A stretch of DNA of 64,000 nucleotides from Tolypeutes matacus (lineage: Eukaryota > Chordata > Mammalia > Cingulata > Chlamyphoridae). The position numbers were made by a program, and so were the translations under genes. Positions 52,842 through 64,000 of the stretch are shown piece by piece (position 1 is the stretch's first letter; each line of letters starts with the position of its first letter). The DNA is taken from positions 14,194,535 through 14,258,534 of the forward strand of contig JAKSZT010054396.1 of NCBI GenBank assembly GCA_026826555.1, written 5' to 3'. The notes beneath the pieces are model-generated. The model was not told the DNA's origin. It worked only from the letters and a program-made list of their open reading frames with translations, and searched no databases.

Positions 52842-53375
52842 GTGGGAAGCCAGAAGCCGCTGTTTTTGAGGCCAAAACCTAGTCCAGTGTCCATGCTCAT
52901 CCCTCAGGGGTCTGCCAGACCCAAAAATATAAAACAGGAAAAAAGAGAGAAACAGGAGTGGTGTACTGGTTCTTTATGTCCCTCTAGATGTTGGTGTAAA
53001 GCTAGAAGATGCTGCTTCTGAGAGACACCTAAGCTAGTGTCTGTGCTGGGCTCTCAGGAATCCTCTGGACTAAACAACACAAGAAAGAGGAATGAAAAAG
53101 TGCACTGGGTCTTTAAGTCCTGGTAGATGCTGGTATGAGGCCAGAAAACGCTGCTGCAGAAGAGAAGGCTGAAACTGAAATCAAGGCCAGACTCAGGCGT
53201 GCCCTCAGGGATCTCCCAGACCAGGGAGAAGGGGGCAGGGATGACTATGACAAAAAAAAACACTAGCTCTTTCGGTCCAGGTGGATGCTGATAGGAGGCT
53301 GGAAGCCCTGCTTCACAGAGGGCCAAAATGGAAGCCAGCTTCCACACTGGTTCCTCAGGGGTACCTCAGACTGAC
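52842..53375 (-). repeat. Tandem ~150-bp units in the L1 5' region
   Basis: Four diverged units start at 52842, 52994, 53133 and 53291 (spacing 152, 139 and 158). Each has AGCCAGAAG/AGCTAGAAG/GGCCAGAAAA/GGCTGGAAG, then an AGTGTCC-like word, then a CTCAGG phrase. The first three end TAGATGTTGG/TAGATGCTGG/GGATGCTGA. Confidence 0.75.
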
Positions 53376-53989
53376 CTTAATTCCCAACCCCAACTTTTAA
53401 AGGAGGACATTTCTTTTGCCAGCCCTGGGCCCAGCAGACCACTCCCAGAATCTGGGCTGCATTGCTACAGCTGCAGCTGTTTCTTCAGCTGCTGTCACAG
53501 GGCTGAGCACTGGGGACTGGTCACTGGTCATGCTTTCACTTACAAAACCTGAACTCTCAGCAGCCTCTTGCTTCCTCTGGCATTAGTTGTTCTAAATGTC
53601 CATTCTGGTTCCAGGATTACCACCTAGTTAATTCCAGTCTTTTTCCCAGCACTTTCATTTTTCTAGTGGAGGGACTGATTTATAAAACTTCCTACTCTGC
53701 TGTTTTTCACCGGCTCTCTGGGGCAGCCATGGGCTTCTTACCATTGGTATCATGTCTTATTCATCTTGCCCTGCATATAGTAGGTGCTCATTAAACGTTT
53801 AGTGAAACAAATTGAAAGAACTTGGCTTATAGTCATATACGGTTTTTCCCTTTGAGGTGAAGAAGACCTTAAAGATTCTATAGTCCCACCTCCTTATGTT
53901 ACAGACCAGAATATTGAATTGCCCAAGGTCTCAGGATGTTAGTGGCAATAGGGTGGGACACAGAGGATTGTATTTTAAGGGAAGCCATT

Positions 53990-54420
53990 TATTCATTCAA
54001 CTAGCATTTATTGACTCATACAATCACCAAGTCTTAATTTGGCAGCTGCCCATTAACTGCTAGGCCCAGCAGTTAATGTCTAAATTCAACAACAGCAACA
54101 GACCCTGAGTACCTACTGTGTGCCAGACACTGTGATGGGTGCCAGAGATGCAACAATGACCAAGATGGCATCCCTGTACTTGGGATGCACCCAGATAAGC
54201 AAAGTCAAAAGTGTCGGTAAAAGCTATGGTCCTTGTCTTCAAATTGCTGGCAGGGGAGAGATGACTCTTAGGTCCTAACACATACAAAACAGGGAGCAGG
54301 GAGGGACAAAGCTGCATATGAATGACTATCAAATAGATGCTCCAATCCCTAACCAGACAATCCAGAAAGGCTTCCTAGAGAAGGAGGGCCCAAAAATGGT
54401 CCTGAAGGATATAGGCTGCT
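53990..54420 (-). repeat. L2 LINE 3' end, antisense, long
   Basis: It reads CATTCAACTAGCATTTATTG, then GTACCTACTGTGTGCCAG, then GGGTGCCAGAGATGCAAC and CAGAAAGGCTTCCTAGAG. Confidence 0.7.
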
Positions 54421-55157
54421 GAGTTGCTGCTGGCTTCATGCCCAGTAACAGCACAGACAGGACTTGGGGGCATGGCCAACCTTCTTGGAGGTAAGGATTG
54501 GGCTGTCCCAATTGAAGTGGCTTCTGGAAGCAGGAGGCTGGACAGCCCAATTTTCAAAGCCCTCTTGCACTATCCCAGTTTTTCCTTTTAGACCTTTGGC
54601 AGATATCCAAGCAGGACTGGCCCTTTCTGTTCTCCTAGCAGACCCTATTCCAGCCCAGGCCTACTAGTATGAGGAGGGAAAGAGTGGGATTTTGGAAGCT
54701 CCTTGGACAGGGAGGGTGTAGGATGACTTCTGGCACATTTTGATTCTGCCAGTCATGTAGTTTGAAACAACCTCATTGGCTCTAAAGCCTAGGACATAAC
54801 AGTATTAATAAATTAATAGGTCAAACATGCAGAAATACAAAGAGATCATAGCATCTCCTTAACCTTAAAGTGAGCTTTAAGAAAACCTCCCAGTCTCCTT
54901 ACATGCATCTCTTTTGCCCCCTTCCCTGTTTATTTTCTCCCCTTCCCTCTGTCTTTTGCTCTGCCTCTCTGTCTCCTCTCCTTCTTTTACTTTCCTCCTC
55001 TACTTTAGTCTTTACTTCCTTCCCTCTCCATACTCCAACCTCCAGTTGGGTCTTAGGTCTGATGGAAAAGGCATGAACTAGGTCACAATATGTGGATCCT
55101 TAGCCCAGGTTTATCCTCCAATATAGAAGTATGAGGATCTCAAAAAATAAAGCAGGG

Positions 55158-55347
55158 GGGGGGGCGGCTGTGGCTCAATCAGTGGGGCTCCCGTTTGCCA
55201 TGTGAGGGGCCCCGGGTTCGGTTCCTGGGGCCTCCTGGTGGGGGCGGGGCCCGCCCGCATGGCGTGGTTGGCTGACCCGGCGAGCGCGAGCAGCGGGGGG
55301 GCGATAAATGAATAAATAAATAAAATCTTTAAAAATAATAAAAATAA
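55158..55347 (+). repeat. GC-rich, CpG-retaining long DAS-type SINE with 16-bp target duplication
   Basis: A sense copy with GGCGGCTGTGGCTCAATCAG and GGTTCGGTTCCTGGGG, then a body rich in undecayed CpGs (GACCCGGCGAGCGCGAGC) and a (TAAA)n/A tail. AAAAAATAAAGCAGGG flanks it at 55142-55157 and 55348-55363. It appears younger than its relatives here. Confidence 0.92.
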
Positions 55348-56929
55348 AAAAAATAAAGCAGGGTGATTTTCTAGGGGTAAGAAGGGGAGGGACCTCTAAG
55401 GGGGACCATTATCTCCATTCAACTGTGGGAAAACCTGGGTTCCCAAGAAGCCATCTGATGAAACCTTGCTTCTTCTTCAGAAGCTGTAGTTGGGAGCCCT
55501 CCCACCAACTCAAGATCAGCCCCTCTGATCACACTAGTCTGTCCCTTCTAGAAATGGGGCACTGCATTCCAACATAAGCCCCATGTGGGGAAATTCTTGA
55601 CCCTTCTCCCCACCTAGGATCTAATATCTTAAGTTCTAAGGAGCTTTTGGGACACACAAGGACATCAAATGCAAGCTCCATTCCCACAGAACCCAAGCTC
55701 AGAATATAAAAATTGCCAAGCACAACTCACCCTGCAGTACGCCCATGGTCCATGCCTCAGACCATGTATGAGAATCGTTTTCTTGTTTCTTAATAAACTC
55801 TTTACTCCCTTGCCTACCCTAAAAAAAAATTTTTTTTTAATTGCCATGTCTTAGAACCCAGGGGACCTTGCAGCCACCTACAATCTGAGCATAAACACCT
55901 CACACCCATGGTTCTCAGTCTCCAAGAGGGACAACCCCTTTTTGACCTGAAAACTTTTTGAGGATCCCACATACGAGAGCAGCTATACGTTTAATATCCT
56001 CTGACTGGGGGGAACCACAAGAGCAACAAGCTGCCATGAAGTCCGTGATGCTTTTGCATGTATTATGTTTTATTAATCACAATAACACCTACATATGGTT
56101 TTAGAAAAGAGCCATGTGTATGTGTGACACATGGGCCTTGGTCAGCCTACAAACTGCTTGGTACACAAGTATGATGGGGAGCCCCTTGCCAGACAGCGAG
56201 GCTCTGCCCTAGTCCAAGGTACCTCCCAAGGAACAGCAATGTCTCTTGGCACCTGGCGTTATCCACAACAGGCTAAAGAATTCCTTGAGGCAAATCACAG
56301 CTTTTGATGTGTCTATAAGAGGGGAAACTGGAACGTGTATCCAAAACTGAAAACAGCTTCCCTAGAGTCCCCTTCAGTCAATCTATGTTACTTGTCCAGG
56401 GGTAACTTATTGTGAACCTGAAACTCTGCTAGAGGAGCTCTCCACTGAGGGGTAAAATGTGGCCACCAGATTCCCACTGGGAAATGATCCCATTCCCTAA
56501 GAAGGCCCCCTCTCCACGCAGAGGCCTCGTTTCCCAGAGAGTGGCATCCAAAGCCCCCACCCTGCTGCAAAATTGAAACATCCCAGGGAGGGCAGCACTC
56601 AGTCCTGTCCGACAAGGCACTGGGTTAGACCAGAGGGACTGGAAGGTGACTACAGCCTGTGGCACTCCCCCTCCCCCACTCCACTCTCTCCAGCTGTTCC
56701 TCCTGCGGCTCCCTCTCCCTACCAGCCCAGGTGGGCTTGCATGATTCCAGCCTGCCTCTAAATTGGTACCGCCGCTCTCCTCCCACTGACTGTTCACTGG
56801 GCCTGAGTGTCTTCCCCCGCCCCCCCCCCGCCTCCCTTTCCTTCTCTTTCTCACAATCCCAGCCCTTATATTACAAGGCAGACATGACTTTTAAAACTAA
56901 TTCTGCTACTCTCTGAGCCTCTGATATTC

Positions 56930-57250
56930 TCCAGCCAAAGCCAAGTGGATCTCGTGGGCCCACACGCTCCATTAACCCAGCACAAGTCAGACCAGAAGCT
57001 TTCTGCCTGGGAGGAAACCCCACCCTAGAAGGGCATCCAGTGTTTTAAAATTCCATCTTATCCTTGGGGCTGTAATCACCCCAACACATATTTATTCTAA
57101 TTCAACTCAGAAAGGCCCTGATTCTCTTTCTGATTGAGAAATTCCATCCATTATCCTCCACAGGCCAGTTTGTCAACTGAGAGTCATTAAATTAATTAGT
57201 TGGGTCACAACTAGCATTTTTTAAAAAATGAAATAGAACACATTATAGGG
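56930..57250. promoter_or_regulatory. Candidate conserved noncoding block
   Basis: Repeat-free sequence with CCACACGCTCCATTAACCC, GCTGTAATCACCCCAAC, AAATTAATTAGTTGGGTC and TTCTAATTCAACTC. There are homeodomain-like cores and no ORF. Function is an inference. Confidence 0.3.
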
Positions 57251-57944
57251 CATGGAAAATATCAGAATGCGTCACATATAGTGACAGTGTCATTTTGCAA
57301 AGAGTTGGTTTCTATTATACCTATGCATGTACATATGGTATAAAATACATGTCACACTGAAGGCCATAGGCAAAAGAATCTGAAATACCTATGATGGGAT
57401 GGGGGCCCACCCACATTCTGAGCCCCTGAAAACTGCCGTCCCTGCCCTGGCTGTTTGGCCATGGACCCAGCCAGGACCCCTGGCTCTTGGGCTGTCTTGG
57501 GTGGGCATGTAGCTCACCCCCCGCTTGTGCAGCCCCCTATGAAGGCACTCATTTGCCCTCTAGTTGGTTTTTCCTAGCCTGACCTTGGGTACCAGCTAAG
57601 ATGTCAAAGACGAAAGAGGCCCTTCATGATTGAGTCCCTTCTTAGGGGACTCATCTCTTGCCATACCCCATTTTGTACTTTATGGTTCAGCAATACTGCC
57701 CCATTTTTTCATTTCTTTCAAGGCATGATTCTCTTTCCTTCTGCCCTTTACACAGTTTCCTTGTCCCTTAGGACTTGTCCCAATCTCCCCTCGGCCCTTA
57801 GAAATCTGTTTGACCTGCCAAACCTTGGCTGGGTTTTTCCTCCATACTCTCAGCTGTCCTGTACTTACCTCCACATCTTCATACTGCATTATGCCCTCTT
57901 TCCATCGGTCTTCCTCTGCCTCACCCCTCTGCGCACTGACCTGA

Positions 57945-58737
<793 letters not shown>

Positions 58738-59785
58738 TGAGACAAAGTTATTATGCAGCTAAAGAAAAATGCTCCAAGAGGTTAAATCCCTTGTCCGGGC
58801 CTTGCAGCTAGCAAGTGGCAGGGCTGAGAAACAAATTCTGACTCAGTCCATGCAGAAATGATGAAAAATGAAATAAACATAGGGAAGATCTGCATAAGAA
58901 GTGACACCAAGTAATTTCTGCTGAGTGCCAAGTGGTAAAGATAGAAAACACTGTGGGAGCTCAGGAGATAGTTCTGGCTTTGGCCAGAGGTGACAGCTTC
59001 CCAACCCTCCCCTCCAACTCGGGCAAATACCACTAATCTTCCCAGGCCCTTTCCAGCCAGGCAACCGCTATCCTCAGCAGGAGTTGAGAAGGGAAACAAC
59101 GCTCATCTGCCTTTGGAGTGCTGCTAAACAGCTCTCTGGGAACAAACAGCTGTGATTTGTAGTATTTGCAGATTTCCATGATTTCAAATTACCAATGGTT
59201 TAACCATTCACAAAATCCCTGAATATTTAACAATCTGAAAGACGGCAAGAGCTGGCTCCAGCACACCACTGCTTATCTGCCGTCCCTGGCTTACTTAGGC
59301 AAAGGCAGTGTGAATTTGGGGAAAGGCTCCGTGGAATGTACAGCTGGGACTTGGCTTGAAGGGCAGAGAAGGAAGAAAGCATTCCAGGTAGAAGAAACGA
59401 CCTTGGCAAAGCACAGAGGCATGGACACACTATCGTCCAGCAGTAGGGAAAGGCTGAAGTCTCTGGAACAGCTTTGAACACAAGGTTGCAGAATTTGCAC
59501 TCTAGCCCATAAGGAACCAAGAACTATGGGACCTTAGAATAAGGTGAACTTAGAGCTAAAAGCAACTTCAAGGTCATCTGTGCTTCGGATTTCTGCTTAA
59601 ATATTTCCATTGACTTGGAGCTCACTACCTCCCAGGGAGATCCATTCTTGTTTTGTGTGTGTGTTAACTTTTTATTTTAAAATAATTTCAAACTTACAGG
59701 ACAGTTGCAAAAATAACTCTAACATACCTCCACCCCGCCCAGATACCCAGAACCCAATTTTAACATTTTGCTACATCTTCCATCT

Positions 59786-59890
59786 TCCTCTCTCTCATCC
59801 TTCCTCCCTCCCTTCCTCCCTCCCTCCCTCTCTCCCTCCCTCCCTTTCTTCCTCCCTTCCTTCCTTCCTTCCTGTTTCTTTTTCTTTTCT
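59786..59890. repeat. C/T-rich low-complexity tract (CCCT/CCTT)n
   Basis: About 105 bp almost wholly of C and T on the + strand, inside LINE 3' UTR text. A homopurine-homopyrimidine run of this length could adopt triplex structure, which is an inference. Confidence 0.85.
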
Positions 59891-60759
59891 TTCTAATTTC
59901 TAAACATTTGAGAGAAGGTTGTGTACATACTCCTTAAACACATAAAATTTCCACATACATTTCCTAAGAACAAGGATACTCAATTATATAATCACCTTAA
60001 GAATAGTTATCAAGTTCATGAAATTTAACATTGATATAAAGATTACGGTCTGTATTCCAATTTTTTCTAATGTCTCAATAATATCCTTTTGAGCCTTTTC
60101 TCCTTCATTCTTAGATCCCATCCAGTATAATGTATTGCATTTGTCATTATCTCTAGTTTCTCTTTCTTACTTTTTTGTGTATGTGTGTGTGTGTGAAAAC
60201 ATATAACATAAATCTTCCCATCTCTATCCCTCCCAAGCATACCGGTAATTCCGTGGAATTAATCACATTCACAATGTTGTGGTATCCTTAGCACCATCCA
60301 TTAGTTTAACTATCCCTTCACCCCAAACACAAACCCTATACTTGTTTTATATTAAGTCCCCATTGCCCCTGCCCCCCATCCCAGGAAACCTGTACTCTAC
60401 CTTCCACATCTATGATTTGCATATTCTCTGACATTTTCTTTGTGGTTATCATGGGGCTTAAATTTCAAATCCGAAATCATAACAATCTTGTTTGCTTTGA
60501 TACCAACTTAACAACTTCAATAGCATATATAAACTATGTTTCTATATTCCTCCGTCCCCCCACCTTTATGTAGTTCTTGTTACAAATTACATATTTATAT
60601 ATTATGAGTACAAAACCATTGATACATCATTACATTTTATGCATTTGCCCTTTAGATCTTATAGGAAGAAAAAAGAGGAGTTCAAACCAAAAATACAATA
60701 CTACTGGCATTTATGCCATTATCCTCACTGGAAATAATCATTTCTTCATGCAGCTTCCA

Positions 60760-61800
60760 TCTGTTGTCTATTGTCTTTTCCTTTTAACCTGTCGAACATT
60801 CTTTTGTGTCTCTTGTAGGGCCAGTCTAGTGCTGAAGAACTCCCTCAGCTTTTGTTTATCTGGCAATGTCTTAATCTCTCCCTCATTTTAGAAAGACAGT
60901 ATTGCCAGATATTGAATTATTGGTTGGCAATTTTTTTGCTTTCAGCACTTTAAATATATCATCCCACTGCCTCCTTGCCTTCATGGTTTCTGATGAGGAA
61001 CCAGCACTTAATCTTATTGAGGTTCCCTTGTACGTGACATGCTGCTTCTCTCTTGTGGCTTTCAGAATTCTCTTTATCTTTAGCATGTGACAGTTTGTTT
61101 ATAACATGGCACAGTGTGGCTCTATTTGGGTTCATCCTGTTTGGAATTCATTGAGCATCTTGGATGTGTAAATTCATGTCTTTCATTATAGGTGGGAAGT
61201 TTTCAGCTCTCATTCCTTTGACTATTCTGTCTGCCCTGTTCTCTGTTCTCCTTCTGGGACTCCCACAATGTGTATATTCATACCCTTGATGGTGATCCAC
61301 AGGTTCCTCAGGCTCAGTTCACTTTTCTTCATTCTTTCCTCTTTCTGTTCCTCAGACTGAAAGATTTCAATGATCTTATCTTCAAGTTCACTGATTCTTT
61401 CTTCTGCCAGCTCCACTCTGCTGTTGAAGCTCCCTAGGAAATTTTTAATTTTTGTAATGGTGGTCTTCAGTTTTGTTTGGTTCCTTTTCATAATTTCCCT
61501 CTCTCTGTTGATAGTTTCTTTGTGTTCATCTATCATTTTCCTGATTTCCTTTAGTTCTTTGTCTAAGATTTTCTTTCGCTCTTTGAGCATATTTAGGACC
61601 TTTCTTTTTTTTTTCCCCCAGGAGGTACCGGAGATTGAACCCGGGACCTTGTACATGGGAAGCAGGCACTCAACCACTGAGCTACACCTGCTCCCCAGGA
61701 CAATTTTTCAAAAGTCTTTGGCTGGTATGTCCTAGATTTGATACTCTTCACTGAGGTTTCTAGTGCTTTTATCTTCTCCTTTGCCTGGGTCATCACTTCC
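60760..61800 (-). pseudogene. L1/HAL1 ORF1 relic
   Basis: Translated on the minus strand it shows the coiled coil and RNA-binding regions of L1 ORF1p. SFNSRVELAEERISELEDK-like text and IKGMNIHIVGVPEGEQ lie at about 61222-61580. ILKATREKQHVTYKGTS and RRQWDDIFKVLKAK lie at 60883-61086, and a frameshifted KQKLREF tail follows near 60840. A SINE splits the N-terminal part. It is not functional. Confidence 0.82.
61601..61696 (-). repeat. tRNA-like SINE in HAL1-like ORF1
   Basis: On the minus strand: GGGGAGCAGGTGTAGCTCAG, with GGTTCAATCTCC. AGGAC flanks it at 61595-61599 and 61697-61701. Confidence 0.82.
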
Positions 61801-62609
61801 TGTTTCTTTAATCTTTGGTTGAAACTTATACATTTTGAAATTACTGTGTTATCTCTGAAATTTGACTCCAGGCATCTGTTCCTTAAGGTTGTATCCAGCT
61901 AGTGTTATGATAGAGCTTTCCTGGAATGCTAGGATCTAACAATAAAAAAAGAAAGAAAGAAAGGAAAAAAGACCTTTCCCCAGTGTTTAAAGATTGACCT
62001 GTATTCTCCTTCAGGGTTTACACAGACAATGACTTTGAAGAATAGCTCCAGGCCAAAGCATAGGGGCCTCCCTGGTCCTTTCGGTGCCTGCCTCTTGTCT
62101 ATGCCATGCATATGTGGCCCTAGGAGTTCCTCATTTACATGGATACAAATGACCCTCTTCCCTAGGAAACAGTTTTCTCACAGATTCCTACAGCCAGCAA
62201 TCCCTTGCCCCAGGCAGCCACTTCTGTAGAAGAGCTCTGTGAGCTGTCTTCAATGTACAAGGCAAGTTCTGGGACAGTGAGTCCCTCAGGCCACCACCAC
62301 ATTGCTTCCAGTATGTGCACAAGGGTTACTCTGCAGCCTCTGCAACTGGGACCAAGAATCTGCACTGGGAGCATGGGCCTACTCTGCACTGAGCTGGTGA
62401 GGGGGTGAGGGAAGGCCAGCCAGGGCCCTAAGATCCTACAGCTTTTAAGTGGCCTTTTACTTGATTAGACCCTCTTCCTGTTACTGAAGTCCTTTTTTTT
62501 GGAGCCTTTAAAAAGATGTTTATGCCAGTTCTTGCTGGTTATTCAAAGTTTCTGTAAGGGGACAGAGCCCTGAAGTGTCTCACTCCACCATCTTATCCAC
62601 ATCCCATTC

Positions 62610-63220
62610 TTTTGATGAATAATCAGCCCTAAGCTGGGCTATTTTTCTAAGTGTGGGGGCCATTAATATGTATGAGTAGAAAGTTTACTCTGTGATACTT
62701 TGAGGTCATGAGAAGTTTGGACCCCAGGGAAACATATGTGACAGATTCATTTGCTTGCAGCCCTCCTAGGACAGTTTAATCATAACCTGACACGTTGAGG
62801 TTTACTTATTAAGCATCAGAGACCCAGCCATCAATACAGATGGGCTGGGTCTAAATTAGGACCCAAGCAGCCGGAGGAGGAACTCTGAGATCCTGCGATG
62901 TCTGATTTATAACTCGCTGGGCTAATGAGTATTTTCCACATATAGATCTAAGAGTTTGCTATTAATGGCAACTGCCCTGGTTAAGTCTCAAACCTTGTAA
63001 AAAATTGAACTGACACTTTCTAATGACCAGCTTTCTAGCGAGTTACAAATTACAGACACTATGCAGAATCATTAAACATAGATTAAATATAACCAGATAT
63101 TTTCTTTTCACCAGCCCCCCTTCTCTCCACCACCCCTATCTTTGCCTAGCTCTTGATCAGCTAAAAAGCCAACCAATTAATGTATTAGACTGATTGCATT
63201 AGCAGCTCTGTGGGTGAATT
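62610..63220. promoter_or_regulatory. Candidate conserved noncoding region with an inverted repeat
   Basis: A repeat-free block with CTCCTAGGACAGTTTAATC, CACGTTGAGGTTTACTTATT and GGCTAATGAGTATTTTCC. Arms at 62899-62918 and 63037-63058 are inverted: 19 of 20 aligned bases match, with a 2-nt gap, over TGTCTG..ATTT.TAACTCGCT. The loop is 118 bp. Such a structure may be an old DNA transposon remnant or an exapted element. Confidence 0.4.
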
Positions 63221-63589
63221 TGTTGGCCTTGTATGTGTGAGAAAGACTTCAAAGATAAGGCTGTCTTGTTAGAGAAGCTCAGAGTTGGTTTTAGGGATGG
63301 GGTAGGTCGAGAAGCTCCTTCTTCCCCACAGATGGCCAGGGCTAGGAATTGGTTTCCTGAAATCAAACACCTCCCCAGACACAGAAAAGAGGAAGCTGGG
63401 CCACCTGCTTTTGATGAAGCCAAAGCAGTTGGCGCCCAAGCTGCAAACAAGTGGGACATGTCATCTTCCTAGCAATGGACTTGCCCAGGAAGATGCTAAG
63501 GTCTTTGCTGAGGAAGCTCAGGGCCCCTAATTAGCCAGCCTGCCCAGAGCTGCCTGGTAATCCTGTGGCCCAAAGCCAGTGGGCAAGAG

Positions 63590-63860
63590 CCACCATCCCC
63601 ATTTCAAAGATGAGGAAACAGACACTGAGAGGGTGAAGTGGTTTGCTCATAGGTACTTAGCCAGCAAGTGGCAGAACTCCCTAGCTTTCTGACCTTAGGC
63701 AAGGTACTTAACCTCTCCAGTCCTCAGTTTCTTCATTTATAACATAGACTAATAACAGGGAGTAATAATGAGAATATATAATAATGAGAATATTACAAGG
63801 TTAGGTGAACTAATATTTGTGAAGCACTTTGAACAGTGCTGGTACATATAAATGCAATTT
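63590..63860. repeat. MIR SINEs, antisense then sense
   Basis: An antisense copy at 63590-63690 (CAAAGATGAGGAAACAGAC) is followed by a sense copy at 63675-63860 (TTAGGCAAGGTACTTAACC, TCAGTTTCTTCATTTATAAC). A short duplicated word, TAATAATGAGAATAT, occurs twice near 63764-63795. Confidence 0.65.
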
Positions 63861-64000
63861 GTTAAATATATAAATAAGACTAGGACCCAAATCCAAGGCT
63901 TTGGACTGGAGACTCTGATACACCATGCTGCCTTTCTTGTTTGTCCCAACCACTAATCATGTACAGGAGCCTGAAAGTAGACACAGATGGACACTAGGTA

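Larger units (their letters stand above)
47640..53740 (-). mobile_element. Near-full-length, decayed L1 LINE, minus strand
   Basis: Read from high to low coordinate, it has a 5' region with tandem ~150-bp units (52842-53375), ORF1-like text (about 51700-52560), ORF2-like text (about 48140-51240) and a 3' UTR (47640-48135). The frame at 48139-48438 (minus) gives the ORF2 C-terminal words IELPFDLAIPLLGIYPKK, FIAALFTIAKSCKQPKCPS and YYSAISKNEV. It is full of frameshifts and stops, so it is inactive. At least six SINEs are inserted. Some internal sequence seems missing, because its net length after removing the SINEs is below a full L1. Confidence 0.85.
59655..62600 (-). mobile_element. HAL1-like (half-L1) LINE relic, minus strand
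   Basis: On the minus strand the order is a 5' end near 62600, ORF1-like coding sequence (about 60760-61800) and then directly a 3' UTR (GTGATTAATTCCACGGAATT-type words near 60240-60290, continuing to about 59660). ORF2 text seems to be absent, as in HAL1. The ORF1 part is broken by frameshifts and a SINE at 61601-61696. Confidence 0.7.

Noticed and set aside
52842..53375. CRISPR-like array from regularly spaced similar units
   Set aside because: The units are diverged, about 150 bp, in a mammalian L1 5' region. There are no short identical repeats with unique spacers.
61222..61677. Possible coiled-coil host gene on the minus strand
   Set aside because: The residues match L1 ORF1p and the frame is fused to a SINE at its start. 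It is a LINE relic.

Overview
The window is mammalian nuclear DNA and almost certainly xenarthran, most likely nine-banded armadillo (Dasypus). It holds one protein-coding gene broken into short exons with canonical GT-AG introns. Around the exons are MIR, L2 and MER5-type ancient mammalian repeats, plus many tRNA-derived SINEs that match the armadillo DAS family as I remember it. No bacterial, organellar or CRISPR-like content was seen.

The gene is MEGF11 (multiple EGF-like domains 11), read on the + strand. Ten consecutive internal coding exons lie at 328-574, 1681-1801, 9376-9512, 13852-14064, 21025-21199, 43272-43392, 44291-44454, 45559-45661, 57964-58110 and 58442-58576. They total 1563 nt. 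Spliced in order they keep one open frame of 520 complete codons, with codons split correctly across every junction. They encode a run of laminin-type/EGF-like modules from the middle of the ectodomain. The signal peptide, EMI domain, last EGF modules, transmembrane segment and cytoplasmic tail lie outside the window. From family knowledge, MEGF11 is a type I membrane protein related to MEGF10 and Drosophila Draper, and it acts in homotypic recognition and mosaic spacing of retinal neurons.

Layout: 1-14 kb has four exons and introns with L2, MER5, LINE and LTR relics, plus a CpG-retaining, repeat-free block at about 10.9-11.4 kb that looks like a conserved noncoding element. 14-43 kb has one exon (21.0 kb) and a 22-kb intron with many MIR/L2 copies, DAS SINEs, two ERVL-like solo LTRs and several candidate regulatory blocks. 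One of the LTRs ends only 53 bp before the exon at 43272. 43-46 kb has three closely spaced exons. 46-58 kb is a 12.3-kb intron largely filled by a decayed, near-full-length L1 on the minus strand, which is itself invaded by at least six SINEs. 58-64 kb has two exons and then the start of an intron with a half-L1 (HAL1)-like element and a repeat-free block carrying an inverted repeat.

I found no previously undescribed protein system. The best leads are the putative conserved noncoding elements, a dimeric SINE, a tail-only retroposition with a 14-bp target duplication, the tandem units in the L1 5' region, and the LTR beside an exon. Repeat family names are from memory and should be confirmed with RepeatMasker/Dfam.
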